A stretch of 64,000 nucleotides of DNA from Ciborinia camelliae (lineage: Eukaryota > Ascomycota > Leotiomycetes > Helotiales > Sclerotiniaceae): contig JANPYM010000008.1 of NCBI GenBank assembly GCA_025890175.1, positions 1,713,650-1,777,649 of the forward strand. The letters are read 5' to 3'. Position numbers and translations under genes: made by a program. Below the pieces are notes generated by a model. The model was given only the letters and a program-made list of their open reading frames with translations, ran no database searches and had not been told where the DNA came from. The first letter of the stretch is position 1, and every line of letters starts with the position of its first letter. Of this stretch, positions 22,453 to 34,959 are shown piece by piece.

Positions 22453-23323
22453 TGGAAAGGAGGAGTCTGAAGTTGTAAGATGAAAACGGGAGTTCAAGGG
22501 GGCATTTTAATGGCGTTTTGGGGTGCGAATTACTCCCGTTTAACTATCACGGGGTAGGTTTGTTACAATACCAGAGCAAGCATTTTTTTTGGCCAAGACT
22601 GGGCTGAAAGATGAGAATGAATTAAAGAATGTAATATGTCTAAAAATTCACGAACCCAATATCCTGGCTGATTTGGGGCCATATTTATGCGTGGTGGATT
22701 GTGTCTACATCAATTTATTTGTTCTTGCATGTATTCGGTACAGTATCTTGATTTTATGACGTTATTCAAATCGAATCATGTTGTTAGTGTACTTTATTGC
22801 CATTTATTGCTTTTCGAAAAGGCTTTCTATTAGTTCGATGAGAAAGAGTAGGTTGAGTTGTGAGGAACTGCATTTTCATATGTTTTATTGTTGATATTAT
22901 TATTGTGTATCGAGCTAGTGTATGTAGAACTACTTTATATCAACATGTTTTACCGCTGCCCCCCTCACTTTATAATTCTCACTGCCGGAATTCCCACCTC
23001 TTTGCCCACTACTTGAATATATATGCTTGTTTGGCGACTATACATTGTTATACAGAACTGCTCATATGACTTTACATCTAATTTTCTCGATTCTTACTCC
23101 CCGAAACATCACCAGAATATTCGATTGCCGATTTGGAACATGCATTATCAACTGGAAAGACAAGTATATCTGATATGTGGCCCCTGAGGACATAGAAGGA
23201 AATCGTCAATTATAAAAGCTAACATAATCATTTCAACCCCCTTCTTAATCTCATACTATTACCTGACCATGCTCTGTAACGTTTTCTGAAGCATTTTCTC
23301 TACCAGTAAATTTCATCTCATTA
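22453..23323. other. Convergent intergenic region
   Basis: About 0.9 kb between the 3' ends of prp31 and the minus-strand HET gene; 3' UTRs only as far as I can see. Confidence 0.4.
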
Positions 23324-25541
23324 TCAAGCCAAGGAAACAAATTTCCATTCTGTCTTCAAACTCGCCCAAATATCCTCTTTCACCGGGTCACTGACCATCT
23401 GTACTCTATATGCAATATTGTCTACCCATTCTATGAGCATTACATACAAACCGTATTTACTCTGACTATATTTGGTCTTGCACGCGCGGGCAACGACCAT
23501 AAAGTCAAGCTCGTCTGGTTTATCTGCTCGCCACAATCGATTCAGCGATATGGTGCCAATCGGCACATCTTGAGTTTGGTCTTTTATCATCATATCCTCA
23601 TTTTCAAGTATAGCTGGATCGGAACGATCCACACTTTTACGTATCTCTTGGTTGCCACATCGATCAACTCGAAGGCGAGCTATGCTTGTCCAAAAGTGGA
23701 GAATGTGCGGTGCGTTAGGAAATGTATGTTCAGGGATGGAAATTTTATCAGACTTCCATCGGACACTTAGTTTCCTTTCATCTTGGGTTGTTTGAGTGTC
23801 TTGTAGTATGATCTCAGAGCTATCTATTCGGACATATTCTGGCGATCCCTCTCCACCTGGCTTATACCAAACTATCTCTTGACGGACTTCGTTGGCATAT
23901 GGAAAGGTTACACCTGGACGATGAAAAGAGTCTCCAATCTCCATATTCCAGCCGGCCCATGACCAGCTTGGGAATAGGTTTCGTCTTTGGTTTGGATAAT
24001 GGTAAGGAAGTCTCCAAACCATGCCTATATCAAACATAGATTCCGGAAGACCGAAGTGAAACTCACCAATCAAACTCTCGTGTTGTGAGTTAAGGCCACG
24101 TTTTTGAAGGTGGTGTTGTATCCCTAGGAAAGCATTCAAGGCGTCACTTTGATTTCCCAACGAACGACACGTATAGTCGTACAATAGTGTAGTGTAGGAG
24201 GTGAAAGCGCCCATACTAGTATGGCTCTCCAAACGTATATCGCCAGATGCTTTGCTCTCACATGTAACCTTGGGATTTAAGTTTTCGAGAATAGTATCTT
24301 CACACCACAGACTCTTCTTACATTGGAAAAAGACTTGTGAATCTGTGAAAATCATCAATCTTTTAGATAAAACCATTTCCTGGAAGGTCCACCCCCGTGT
24401 TTCCCAAATGGTTCCGTGCTTCCACGTCTGGTAATGTTTCTGAGTTGTTATAAGATTAAGACCCTGTACTTTCGCACAGTATTGCTTCGGTGACCGCGGT
24501 ATTGGCTCATTTCCAGCTCCATTTAAACCCGCCCATGCATTGGAGCCAGTACCTGCAACGATGGTACATACAGCACTTCCATACACCTTGCTCATAAGAG
24601 GAATTTGCGCATTTCTGTCAGACTGGTCATCTTGTTTGATACAAAGTGCATCGACCCAAAGATATCTTTCGCCAAGGTCAAAAACGAGGTCGATAGCATC
24701 TCGAATAGTTCTTGGTATATTTTTGTTATCCGACAACGAACCCTTTCTGTACAGCCATACAATAGTTTTGTCTTCAAGTTTAAGGTGCCTGTTTGTTTCG
24801 GAAGGCACACCCCAGCAATAACTTAGGGCGATATATCTGCAATCAGATGGAGCACGAACAATACATCGACGCTTGACATCGATCATACGAAAGGGACTTC
24901 TTGGTTCTCGTATCCAAGATTGAGGACTACAGTCAGGTGCGTGATGTGTTTCACAACTACCAATCCAACTTCGTAGCAGTTTGATATCCGCTTTCGGTAG
25001 ATCCAAATACCGTCCTAACGAGAGCTGATCTATGTCCTTTTCGTTTCCCCCTGCCATCAGCTGGACACTAGGACCATAAATTGGAGAATCAAATTTGCCA
25101 TCACGAAGAGCAGTGTCGGTAATTATGGAGGGCTGTAGTTGATATGTGACATGATGGCCAGGAGACCAATGCAGCAAACTTCTAACCCATTCTCTAGGTG
25201 AGACGCGGCAAATCCATCGTGTTCCTCCCTTTTGAATCAAGCTTTGATAGTGCCTAACAGCCTTTTCGTCTATTCCAAGGCACTGACGTACCAAGCGACA
25301 GAATGGGCAGTAGATTGAAGTGACCCAGAAATCTTCAAGGATGAATGGGGATGAAGGTTTTTGACGTTTTGGATCTAACTCTGCTGGTCGAAACATCGTT
25401 TCGAAGTTGAGTGTTGAACATGTGCTGCAAAGCCTATCGGGGCCATAATATAGTTTCACGATATCCTATATTTAGGGATTAATTCAAGTACATCATACAA
25501 GTTATCGTGGAACATACCAAACGGGGTAGAACACTTGACAT
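23324..25541 (-). CDS. HET-domain (heterokaryon incompatibility) protein, two exons
   Basis: Model 25541-25518 joined to 25465-23324 gives 721 aa. The uninterrupted frame begins at GTG; a 24-nt first exon (MSSVLPRL) joins through donor GTATGT and acceptor ATATAG (52-nt intron, phase 0) to give LDIVKLYYGP. Residues 21-64 carry two CxxC pairs (CSTC and CPFC), a putative zinc-binding N-terminal unit common in long fungal HET proteins. The HET domain follows: YIALSYCWGVP (219-229), RTIRDAID (about 260-267), RYLWVDALCIKQDD (275-288), MSKVYGSAVCTIVAGTG (about 299-315), and RGWTFQEMVLSKR (about 366-378). The C-terminal part has NLFPSWSWAGW, usual for this subgroup. It belongs to the tol/het-6-like type, unlike the HET gene at 10711. 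Role in self/non-self recognition is inferred from the family. Confidence 0.9.
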
Positions 25542-25810
25542 GATTGTTTTCTTGGTTTATGGATAAATCATTTCATATGATTGTTTGGGCCAGTTGTTAT
25601 CTTACATTGTCTGATATGAGGCTGGAGTTTGAGACAGTAACCTGTGTTCAAGCCACATCTACAGTATCTCTGGACAAGTATCCCGTGGGTGCTCGCGTCA
25701 AGTGATTTTACGTGTTAGAATATTAAAATCGATATCAAAAGTAAAGCTATTCGAAATTTGAAAATAGTTTTGGATTCTAATCGTCTAATTACACACTATT
25801 CTGAAAGTAG

Positions 25811-25846
<36 letters not shown>

Positions 25847-26485
25847 GTATCAACCTGGTCAATTAAAAGCAATCTTTAAAATGGGGTAGGTAGGTTGATC
25901 GTGATGGTTTGACTCCAGTGCCTGATTTTGTAGCAGTTAGATTCCAGCTGTCTCTGCCTTGAGTACAAAGCTATCCTGAATAACCTAATAGTATAGTTAG
26001 TCTTTGATTTCAAGGAGCATAGAAGGTGGAATTTGATCAGCTTTCCTATCATCCTTGTACCCCCGATCCTTTTTTGTTTCTTCCACCATACATTACCCTA
26101 TGCTATCTCTTCGGCTCTGGGTAATAACTACTTGTAAAATACCGACCAAAATAGCTTGAAGCCGATTTAGCCGGTAATTACAAGCAAGTTCAACCCAGGT
26201 TCGTAGCCAGCGCCACGTACAGGACAGAGAATCGACTTTGCTGGCCTCCCTCCCCCGCATCCTTGCGATGCCCTTGTCCACCCATCCTTTCGCCATACAG
26301 GAACTTACGGATCCCAAGCCATTGTATATCCATCCCAGTCACCCGCCCCCTTAGGTAACTTTTAAACAGGTTCCCAAGCCTCTCCACATCCACCTACCAG
26401 GATCCAAAACCATTCCATATCCACTCCAGTCATCCACCCCCTTAGGTAACTTTTAAACAGGTTCCCAAGCCTTCTCCACGCCCAC
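25542..26485. other. Intergenic region with TA microsatellite and short tandem duplication
   Basis: About 0.9 kb between the 5' end of the HET gene and the 3' end of the Cys-rich gene. It contains a (TA)n tract and, at the right end, a two-copy 91-bp repeat, listed separately. Confidence 0.5.
25812..25843. repeat. (TA)n microsatellite
   Basis: About 16 uninterrupted TA units. Confidence 0.85.
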
Positions 26486-26490
26486 CTACC
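26309..26490. repeat. Two-copy tandem repeat, about 91 bp per unit
   Basis: Units 26309-26399 and 26400-26490 both start with GGATCC and share the long block CCCCCTTAGGTAACTTTTAA. They differ by scattered substitutions. The second copy overlaps the last codons/stop of the minus-strand Cys-rich gene, so the pair forms its 3' UTR. Confidence 0.8.
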
Positions 26491-27295
26491 ACCAGTAGCC
26501 CTGTTCCCCACCATTCCTCGCCACTGGGTCCAGTCTTAAATGAGCATTCTTCTGGGCGGTCGTCATTCCACCCCACCCGACAATAGCCCTCTGTGCCCTA
26601 TCAATCGCCAAGCTCACTTCTCTTTGCGCAGCATGTAATGCCTTGTACGCATTTGGCGTATAGGCCGGCCAGTTTTCGTACTCATTCGGGGGGTTCACCG
26701 GCAAAACCCACGGGAGCCGACGAGCAGGAGGAAGGGCATCGTTGGCGCGTTGCCAGTCCAAAAACGCGTCAGCGCGCTGCTGAAGCTCGAGAATTTGGGG
26801 TCGGATGGAAGAGGGGCATTTGAGGCAGCGGGCCCGTTGGTCATGGCAGTACGTGCACAATACGTTCGCGAGAGGGCGGCGAGGGTTGAGGGGGTGGAGG
26901 ACGCAGAATGCGCCAGGATCGTTCACCACTCTTTTGATGCACCGCACGCAGGTGCATCTGACACTGGGGGGTCGTAGTTGTCTATACGAAGAGGATGGTT
27001 AGTATATAAGAGAATAAGATCAAAGAAACGATGATAATGGACTTTTAAACAAGTTGGATGACTGATGAACCGACACGACAGAGTAAAACACGTATAGCTC
27101 AAGGTCTAGCAAGTATTGGATAGAAAGGAAATGTTATACGTACTCTGGCATAGCACCAGAACCAGCACCAGCGTCACCGGCGGAAGAAGATCTAAATAGA
27201 AGAATTAGCACATTATAAGAGGTGTTGAAGCTTCAAACACAGCATAGAGTGTCGAAGAAACCAAAGATCTAATCTTACACCTGCATATCTGCCAT
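26486..27295 (-). CDS. Small Cys-rich putative zinc-binding protein, three exons
   Basis: Model 27295-27279, 27191-27144, 26981-26486 gives 186 aa. Exon 1 is 17 nt (ATG GCA GAT ATG CAG GT), followed by donor GTAAGA; intron 2 (26982-27143) has donor GTACGT, a perfect TACTAAC branch and acceptor TATAG. Phases sum to whole codons and remove the need for a GTG start. The protein has a short Ser/Ala/Gly lead, then RCTCVRCIKR (about 28-37) and CTYCHDQRARCLKCP (about 60-74), two CxxC-type clusters that could bind zinc, then a Trp/Pro-rich helix region ending in GYWW. I do not recognise a named family; similar small Cys-cluster proteins occur as multi-copy families in some Leotiomycetes. Function unknown. 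Confidence 0.65.
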
Positions 27296-28610
27296 TGTAG
27301 CAGAAAAGGTGCGCAAAAAACGCAGAAGAAACAGCAGAAAACGGGCAGAAAGCACAGAAAAGAGCAAGGCAAGATAGCTTCACAGCAAAAACAAAGATTT
27401 CGAGAGGAAATGACGATTTTCGAATAAATATTCGAAATTTTATATCTTTGTCGTTGCCAAAGAGTTCAAAATAAACCAGAAGCAGCAGCCATCTAATAAG
27501 CAAGCTCAAAATGAGCACCTGGTTGGACAAATCTGAATTTTCACACCAATAAGAGTTGAGGCTTACTCGCTTAGTCGGATATGTTGATCGAGGGGGGCAC
27601 TTGAGTGAAGTAAGATTCAATCATGTGACTTTGATACTCCTGATAGAATTTGATGTTTGTGTCTAATCTGGTTCATAGGAGTAGAGATGATAGTATGGGA
27701 AATGTCTTTGATATGCTTAAACATTGTGATTATATTCATCTCTAGATCTTGATTGTTACTTTACTTCTTTAGATACCAATGATTAATTGACTTATTATGT
27801 CTCACCTTCTTGTGATGATACACTGATACGTCTTTGATCTCCTTAAGGATGAATGGATATTTGGCTTACAAACCTCAAATTGAATCATACAATGTCTCTG
27901 GTACTTTGATATTAATGAATATCAATCATATCTTTTGGGACGATATTCTGTGAAGTCTTTAACCCTTTTTTGAAATGTGACTTTAGTTTACACATATTTC
28001 TCCTTATATTTCAGGTGATATCTCTAGTAACTCAGGTATTGATGAGTGACTATTCCATATATGGGTTCTAATTCTTGGGACGAGATATTCTCATTGTCTT
28101 TTATTTGTCTCTATATAGTTAATATTTGTCTCTACTAGACTTCAATCGAGACTTCTAGTTCTTTAAATATAGATGAAGGGCTGCCTATTGCTAGTCCTCT
28201 TTCTTTAGACTATATCAGTAATATATTTATCTATTGGCGATTACTTATCTTATACAAACTTTGAATCTTCCGATAATATTACTAGTTTCTTTAGCCAGCT
28301 ATGAGGCATTATTTGCATTAGTATTGCATTTTATGATGAGATATAGCAAATATCTCTGATATTTTGAATGCTTGATGTTTCTTAGCAATCATTTGTCCAA
28401 GGATAACTACTTGATATCTTTGGCATATTTTAATGACAAGAACTAATCAATCTATAGAATCTCCAGAACCTCAGATGATAATATATCAATACCAAATTAA
28501 TCCTCGCAATTAACTAAATTGTCGGTTCACACCAGGGGGTATGAACACACGCATGCATATGCGGAATCAAGGTGGTCAGCAATAGTATGGTATGGAATCC
28601 TATGTTGTAT

Positions 28611-28720
28611 TGTTGACGTTCTAGCTAAGAGGGTGTGGGTGGAAGTGAACTATATAGGCGTGGTAGGCACTAGTGGCCTAGTGCCTAATCACGTGCTATA
28701 TTCACTTATTTGCTCCAACA
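28611..28720 (-). mobile_element. Possible short solo LTR
   Basis: A 110-bp segment bounded by TGTTG and CAACA; on the reverse strand it reads TGTTGGAGC...TCAACA, with a TATATAG box and a strong internal palindrome. Ends are like the LTR family seen at 29797 and 49209, but no matching target duplication is visible, so this is tentative. Confidence 0.35.
28643..28707. repeat. Long hairpin
   Basis: TAGGCACTAG (28664-28673) and its exact complement CTAGTGCCTA (28678-28687) with a 4-nt loop; pairing continues outward imperfectly (AGTGAA...TATAT and ATATTCACT) to about 30 bp per arm. Confidence 0.7.
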
Positions 28721-28861
28721 TAAATGTACATCACAAAGCTTAAGATGAGAGTTATTACTTCTTAAATATAGAAATACAAAAACAAGATACCAGTCTTATG
28801 TTTTATAAAGATATTATAGAAAAGATCGAAGTTAATATAGTCAAAAACTAGAACACACTCT

Positions 28862-29440
28862 ATCAAATATAGACTGCGCAACGGGGCCCCGCGGAGCGGG
28901 TATTAAAGCTAGTAACAGATTATTTACAAATAACCTATATACAAAATAGGTAATGCTAAATCCCAATAAGTATTTTGTATTTTGTACAAATTATTTATAA
29001 ATAATTTGCAAATAATCTATTTATTCGCGAAATACGAATTATTTGCGAATTTACAGATTATTTGCAGATTTATATATTATTTGTAAATTATTTATAGATT
29101 ATTTGTAAATCTTGTTTATTTTTTAAAACTATTTACAATTTTTATATTAATTTTTATGCTATTTTTAATTTTTATATTATTATTTTTAATTTTTATATTA
29201 ATTTTTATATTAATCCAAAATATTTATAAAATATTTATAAATTTTTGCAAATAATTTATATATTTGTAAATAAATAGGTTATTTGTAAATTATTTGTATC
29301 TGCCTTGTATAAAACAAATAATTTGAAATCCTAATAAGTAATCCGTAAAGCGGGTAAAAGGTTTTGTGGGTAATCCGCAGGGCAAATAATTTGCGGGTAC
29401 CTGTATGGGGCGGGTTTTTTCTGCGCAGTCTAATCAAATA
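28862..29440. mobile_element. Non-autonomous hAT-type transposon with 8-bp target duplication
   Basis: The element is 28870-29432 (563 bp). It has perfect 11-bp terminal inverted repeats, TAGACTGCGCA at the left and TGCGCAGTCTA at the right, and is flanked on both sides by the same 8 bp, ATCAAATA (28862-28869 and 29433-29440). An 8-bp duplication and short TIRs are the signature of the hAT superfamily. GC-rich subterminal blocks (GGGGCCCCGCGGAGCGGG at the left, GGGGCGGG at the right) enclose a very AT-rich core built from variants of ATTATTTGCAAAT. There is no transposase frame, so it must have been moved in trans. Intact TIRs and duplication suggest a fairly recent insertion. Confidence 0.88.
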
Positions 29441-29796
29441 CCAGATGATATATCTATTTCATAAATCAAAGAAAACAAAGAATTTATTCAACTATTAGAT
29501 GTTGTAACGATAGTATGGTAATGTTAAACTAGATGAAGACTAATAAATGACTAAAAAGTGATTAAGTGCCATAGAATCCAAGACAAGAGGCATCAATGTT
29601 TGAATATAAGAAAGATGTTAAAATATATAAGCCAAGAGTAAGTGGGATCCATATGGATACAAGTCAAAAGAGAAGAAAAGACAATCAATAATTAGTTACC
29701 ATTGACTAAAGATGACATCCCTACGAATATCTAGGATGTCTATAAGCTATGTTTTTTTATTAGTCTTAGATCTTGAGATTAGATATTATGAATGTG

Positions 29797-29969
29797 TGTT
29801 GGATAGATCATGTATCTACGGCACGCAAGCGCATGCAGCGCACGGCGACGGCGCTAGCTTGCGCTAGCATGCTTATATAGTTAATCTGTAGTATAGTTTT
29901 AGAGCTTCGAGCCAAATACACTGCATACTATAGTACATTTGTTCTCCATCGCCCATGGTGATTCCAACA
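29797..29969 (-). mobile_element. Solo copia-type LTR (family TGTTGGAATCACC), copy A
   Basis: On the reverse strand the 173-bp segment starts TGTTGGAATCACCATGGGCG and ends TATCCAACA, i.e. TG...CA with a short inverted repeat as in retrotransposon LTRs, and has CTATATAAG as a TATA box. The first ~65 bp match copy B (39623) and the ends match copy C (49209). No primer-binding site follows, so it is a solo LTR; the flanking bases do not form a clean duplication. Confidence 0.7.
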
Positions 29970-30428
29970 GTAACAAACAACAATACATTCTCAGCTTGAC
30001 AAAACCAAATTATTATTTCAAAAGATCAAATTTTCTTGATAGACTTTGTCTTGTTAGCCATTAATGTAAAGTATTTTCATGTATAAAGACCAACAAGGGG
30101 CAGATGATAGTATTGTTAACTATCTGTTAGATATTCATCTGAGGCTTCAAAAACAGTATTTTAAACATAGAAAGCTTGTCACTTCACCCAGTAGTATATG
30201 TGGTACACACTTACAAGCGGATGAATACGTTATCTAGATTTCGAAAGCTTCTACCGACCGATATATAGAAAGTTAAGAACATTCAAGCTATTATAGATGT
30301 ATTAGACAGTCTAGATGACTAGTCTGCGATTTTAAAGAACTATCTAGATAGATTATTGGAAAGGACTAAGATTTGCTAGTCCGGTCCAGCTAGTCTAATA
30401 TCAATAAATTCAAATTTGAACTACCATC

Positions 30429-30592
30429 TGTTGGGAGCTCCAGCTGCCAGGGTTGTTGCCTAAGGCATAGATCTAGAGCTAGGGCTACTAGGATAGGAGC
30501 TAGAGAGTATTTAAACCGTTCCTCTTCATAGTTGATTACAATACTATTCCAATTCCTAAGATTCAGTATTACATTTTCCTCACTCCGTAACA
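30429..30592 (+). mobile_element. Possible solo LTR of another family
   Basis: 164 bp from TGTTGGGAGCTCCAGC to CCGTAACA, TG...CA ends with a TATTTAAA box at about 30508. No matching target duplication or second copy was found, so the call rests on its ends and TATA box only. Confidence 0.3.
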
Positions 30593-32533
30593 ACTAATCA
30601 GTCTAACAAGTTTTAAACATTAACAAATTAGCTCATCCGTGTTTTCAATAAACTAAAGCTTGACTACTATCTATATACTTGCCTTAAAATATAGACTTTA
30701 GATTACACCCTAAACTATTGAATACAATGATTATTACAGATAGATATACAAGAAATGAATATTTAGAAAGTTTCAGCCCGAATTCCTAATTTAATGATAC
30801 TAGCTAGTATAGATAGATCAACCAAAAAGGGATTGTGATGTTAAACTTGAATGTTCTGATCTGATTTGAGATGAATATTTAAAGGGACAAGATTCGAATC
30901 GAGTTGGAAGTTTTGAAATGGTTTAAGTTGTCATAGATAGTATGATTACTATAATTATTAATAATTAATTTAAAACTTAGAAAAAAACAATTCTAGATTC
31001 TCCACATGTGTCCAACAGCTTAACTCTATTGTTGGTATCACCTCGGTGGGTCACCTCGGTGGTATGGTGTAGGTTCATGAAACCGAATATGATGTATGGT
31101 ATGATTATATTGATTGATTTGTGTGTTCTAGAATTGGATGATACAAGGGGCTTATATGCTTATGGAATGCCTAGCTGGAGTGCAATGATATGCCTAAGCC
31201 TAATTCACTAGGATTGTAACATCTATATTTCCATATAATTTTGAATTTTACAGCGGATATTAATTAGTAAAGCGGAATCATACTAATAGTACTAGTAGAC
31301 CTGGGCTTTAACTGAATATACATGAAGTCTTTTGATTTGAGTAGATATATACCTATATACATACATATACGCCTTTACTTGCTCCATATGAAACCCCCGG
31401 GAGCGCTATAAATACAAATAGATTACCAATTAGCTCCTGTCACGGTTATGTTACTACAGTGCAAGAAAATCTACACAATCTCGCATGTTTCAATAACATT
31501 CAGTTTTATTCTATTTCCTAGGATTATTTTTTGCATTTTTATACCTAGGTGCTCAGATATTATCAAAAACCCATATTTGCTTGTACAATAGTACTCTCAA
31601 TAGCCAATCTATCATATAGGACACCAGTGGCACTGTATATTCGTCTGAGGATCGAACTCTAAGTTATAGGAGAGCGAGGGAGAGGGATTAGAGAGGATTA
31701 GTAACAAAAACGGCTCTATCAGAATCTATTACTAGAGTCTACAGCAGGGAGGGAAGTTTGCTACTAGCTATCTTCAAGTATTGACTTTTGATAATTAAGA
31801 ATTCATTTTAATTCAGTCTCGTAACGTGAAACTTGAAACTCCATTCCAAATACATACGTTCGGTTGGAACTTGGATAGGTATAGTCCGAACTTGAATACA
31901 ATTCTTCTAATAGAATAGGATAGAGTAGGATAGTATTGTATATCTTGGTCTTGGTCTTCGATCCCGTCTTTACTCTCTAGAATCACGGAATTATCTATTA
32001 TTTATCATCTATTACTTATCAACCAATATCTAATATCCAACTCTTGATGAGAACTAACCGCCAACTACCTCTAAATACTCATTATGATCATCTGCTTCCA
32101 CCGTAGGTATTTTCCACCATTCAATCTCTCATTTCTCAATTCATATAGATTCGTAAACTCATATCTTATAATTGCATTCATTAGGATATTTATCTTTATA
32201 TTCATATTTATATAGAAAGAATTCTCTTCTCCACCACCACCTCTACCACCTCCTCGTTTCCAACCCCTCCCCCCTAGCACTTAATACATTTATTCCTTCC
32301 CCTAAGCCCTAAAACCCTAACCCCCTAACATCAGCCTCAATAAAATCTACAAGTCAAACTGAACAAGAGTAAATAGGCGACAAAAAATGCCTATAACATA
32401 CGCAGGACAAGAAAAGACAATAAATGAATTTTACCATTATCATGCTAATCCTACCTATGGATGCAACATCATATCATATCATACATTCATACCGGAATCA
32501 GCCATAGATCATGCATATACATATATCTCATCC

Positions 32534-32689
32534 CTCATCATCAACCTCATCATCAACCTCATCATCAACCTCATCATCAACCTCATCATCAACCTCATCA
32601 TCAACCTCATCATCAACCTCATCATCAACCTCATCATCAACCTCATCATCAACCTCATCATCAACCTCATCATCAACCTCATCATCAAC
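32534..32689. repeat. 12-bp minisatellite, 13 perfect copies
   Basis: The unit CTCATCATCAAC is repeated 13 times without error. Because the unit is a multiple of three and lacks stops in several frames, it creates long spurious reading frames on both strands (INLI, HHQP, STSS and RLMM repeats). Confidence 0.95.
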
Positions 32690-34927
32690 CTCAATCTAAT
32701 ACCATACCTATACAAAAATATACAAATACATATCTAACTACTAGATAACCAGGAACTAACCAATCCTCCCTGTTCTCCCTTCGTCTCCTCCTCCTCCCCC
32801 TCATCCACAAATCCCTACTTCAGATTGCCCAACATCTCATCTCATCCCATTTCATCCCATCCCATCCCATCCAATCTCATCTCATCTCATTCAACGGAAA
32901 TAAGAAAAAGACCCATTTCATATCCCTATCTACCTAGTTAGGAGTAGGGGCACCAAACACCAAACACCAAATATCACGATCATTGATTGACGAACTCCCC
33001 AGGTAAGAAATAAACCAGCTATTTCACAAGTTTGGAGCTGGAGCTAATGATATCTAATGATAAAGAGGCAGGGCGAATAAGGCAAGATGAAGATGAAATT
33101 GAGGTAGAGTAAAGGAGAGTAGTGAGAGGAAAAGCTACTTGATATAAATAAGTTATAACCTCGCTTCAGCCTTCAGTTATGATTTTCCTTTCATATCATT
33201 TCACAATTATACTGTATACCAATGATATTCCAGGATATTTTATTGATAAACAATTTATACACATCACTGGAACTTGCGCTGATACTGGCACTGGCACTGC
33301 AAATAAGTTATAACCACTAGAGCTGCGGTATATATTGTGAATACAAGAAATGTAATTGTTAAGCCAATTTAGCTATCGTATTCCAAGTTCTGGGATTTTG
33401 ATGCTGATGTTGATGCTTTTAGTGTATATATACTATATCTTTGATTAGATGGCAAGGACTATTTTGATCATGGGTATGCCCAGATTTCCTTCTATAAGGT
33501 TAAGTTACATCAAGGAAGAAAATTACAGCACAGTATTCGACAACTTCTTTTTTTCTTTCTTGTTTTGGGGGAGCTAAATTTCTTACTCAAAGACTTGGAT
33601 CAAGTGGGAACCAGAAAGGAATTTCATTATATAGGTAGACAGAATCACTACGTGAGTGCTGGCACTATATAATATATAGAAAAGTGATATCTGAAAACTC
33701 ATGGAGTGGGTGGGATTTAAGATTCTTAGAGCTAGGTAGCTAGGTAGATATTGCTATTGCCATTGCCATTTCTCAACAAATACTACATACATACATAGCG
33801 TGACATGATACGATATGATATAATAACCAACTGTGGCCCAACAACAAAAGTCAGCAAACAAATAAAAGGCCAAATTGACACCTTCATAACCCATAACCCT
33901 AATTGTTCCATATAAATACACACGAATTCACTTAAATCCAATAGCACGCTCTTCCCCTTCTGAAAGAGCAGAATAGCAGTTATCAAATATGTAATCCGAC
34001 CCGAGGATCAAGAAGGAAAAGAAAATACCCACCCCATTCAACATTCAACATTCAACATCCATCAATAATCCCAACTCTCATCTTCAAGAGTGAGGGATGC
34101 GCAATCATTTCCCCCAATAATCCCTCCTCCCCAGAAGCCCACATCAAATAGACAAGAAGCGAAAGTGCGATAAATCCAACAGGAGAAAAATGCATCTCGG
34201 CACAACTTCCAAATCTTCCCAATTATCTCGGCCGGTCTTCTCCTAATGCATAGATTCAGCCAGTTAGCTAGTACATAAATCAAATAATCAACATCATTAG
34301 ATATATATAGAGAAGGGATATGGTATGACGCAGTGCGATACGATACGATTCTTCAGTACCAGTAATTTAGTAAAAAAGGAGGGATTTAAATCCCCCAAGG
34401 AACAAATGAACGAACAAACGAGTAAGATGAAAAAACCTTAACTTCTCTCGAAGCCAGCACGGGATAAGAAAAGACAAGAACAAGAACCACTCCAAAATTA
34501 AACCAGGGAAGAAGGAGAAGAAGAACGATGTGTCAAATTCCCAAAATCCCGACCCAAAGTTCCCGAGAGCAGACCCTTAAAAACCCTTAGAAATACATAC
34601 GTGACCAACCCGACCTACCAAATCAAAGTATGAAGAAGAGAGCATGATACAAAGACGTACAGGACACCTTGTACACAGCATCCAACCGATTTCGCCATGT
34701 TTTACTTCAGAGGGGGTTTGAGGATCTGGAGTTTGGAGAGGAGAGGGATGGATGGATAGATAGATGAAATAATTGGATGTCCGACTTTGTAAAAAATGAA
34801 AAAGGATGTATATATTTATGTTTATGTCTTTATTTCGTGCTGTTTGATGGGGTGGGATGGTATGGTTTGTTCGGATGTATTTATGGGAAATAGGTATGCG
34901 CTTCTATTTACCTACCTACCTGCAATG

Positions 34928-34959
34928 TAGTATAGTATAGTATAGCATAGTATAGTATA
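34928..34959. repeat. TATAG microsatellite
   Basis: About six units of the 5-bp TATAG motif with one substitution. Confidence 0.7.

Noticed and set aside
32387..32748. Long reading frames on both strands with INLI, HHQP, STSS and RLMM repeats
   Set aside because: They are produced by the 12-bp minisatellite, whose unit is stop-free in several frames; no coding signal outside the repeat.
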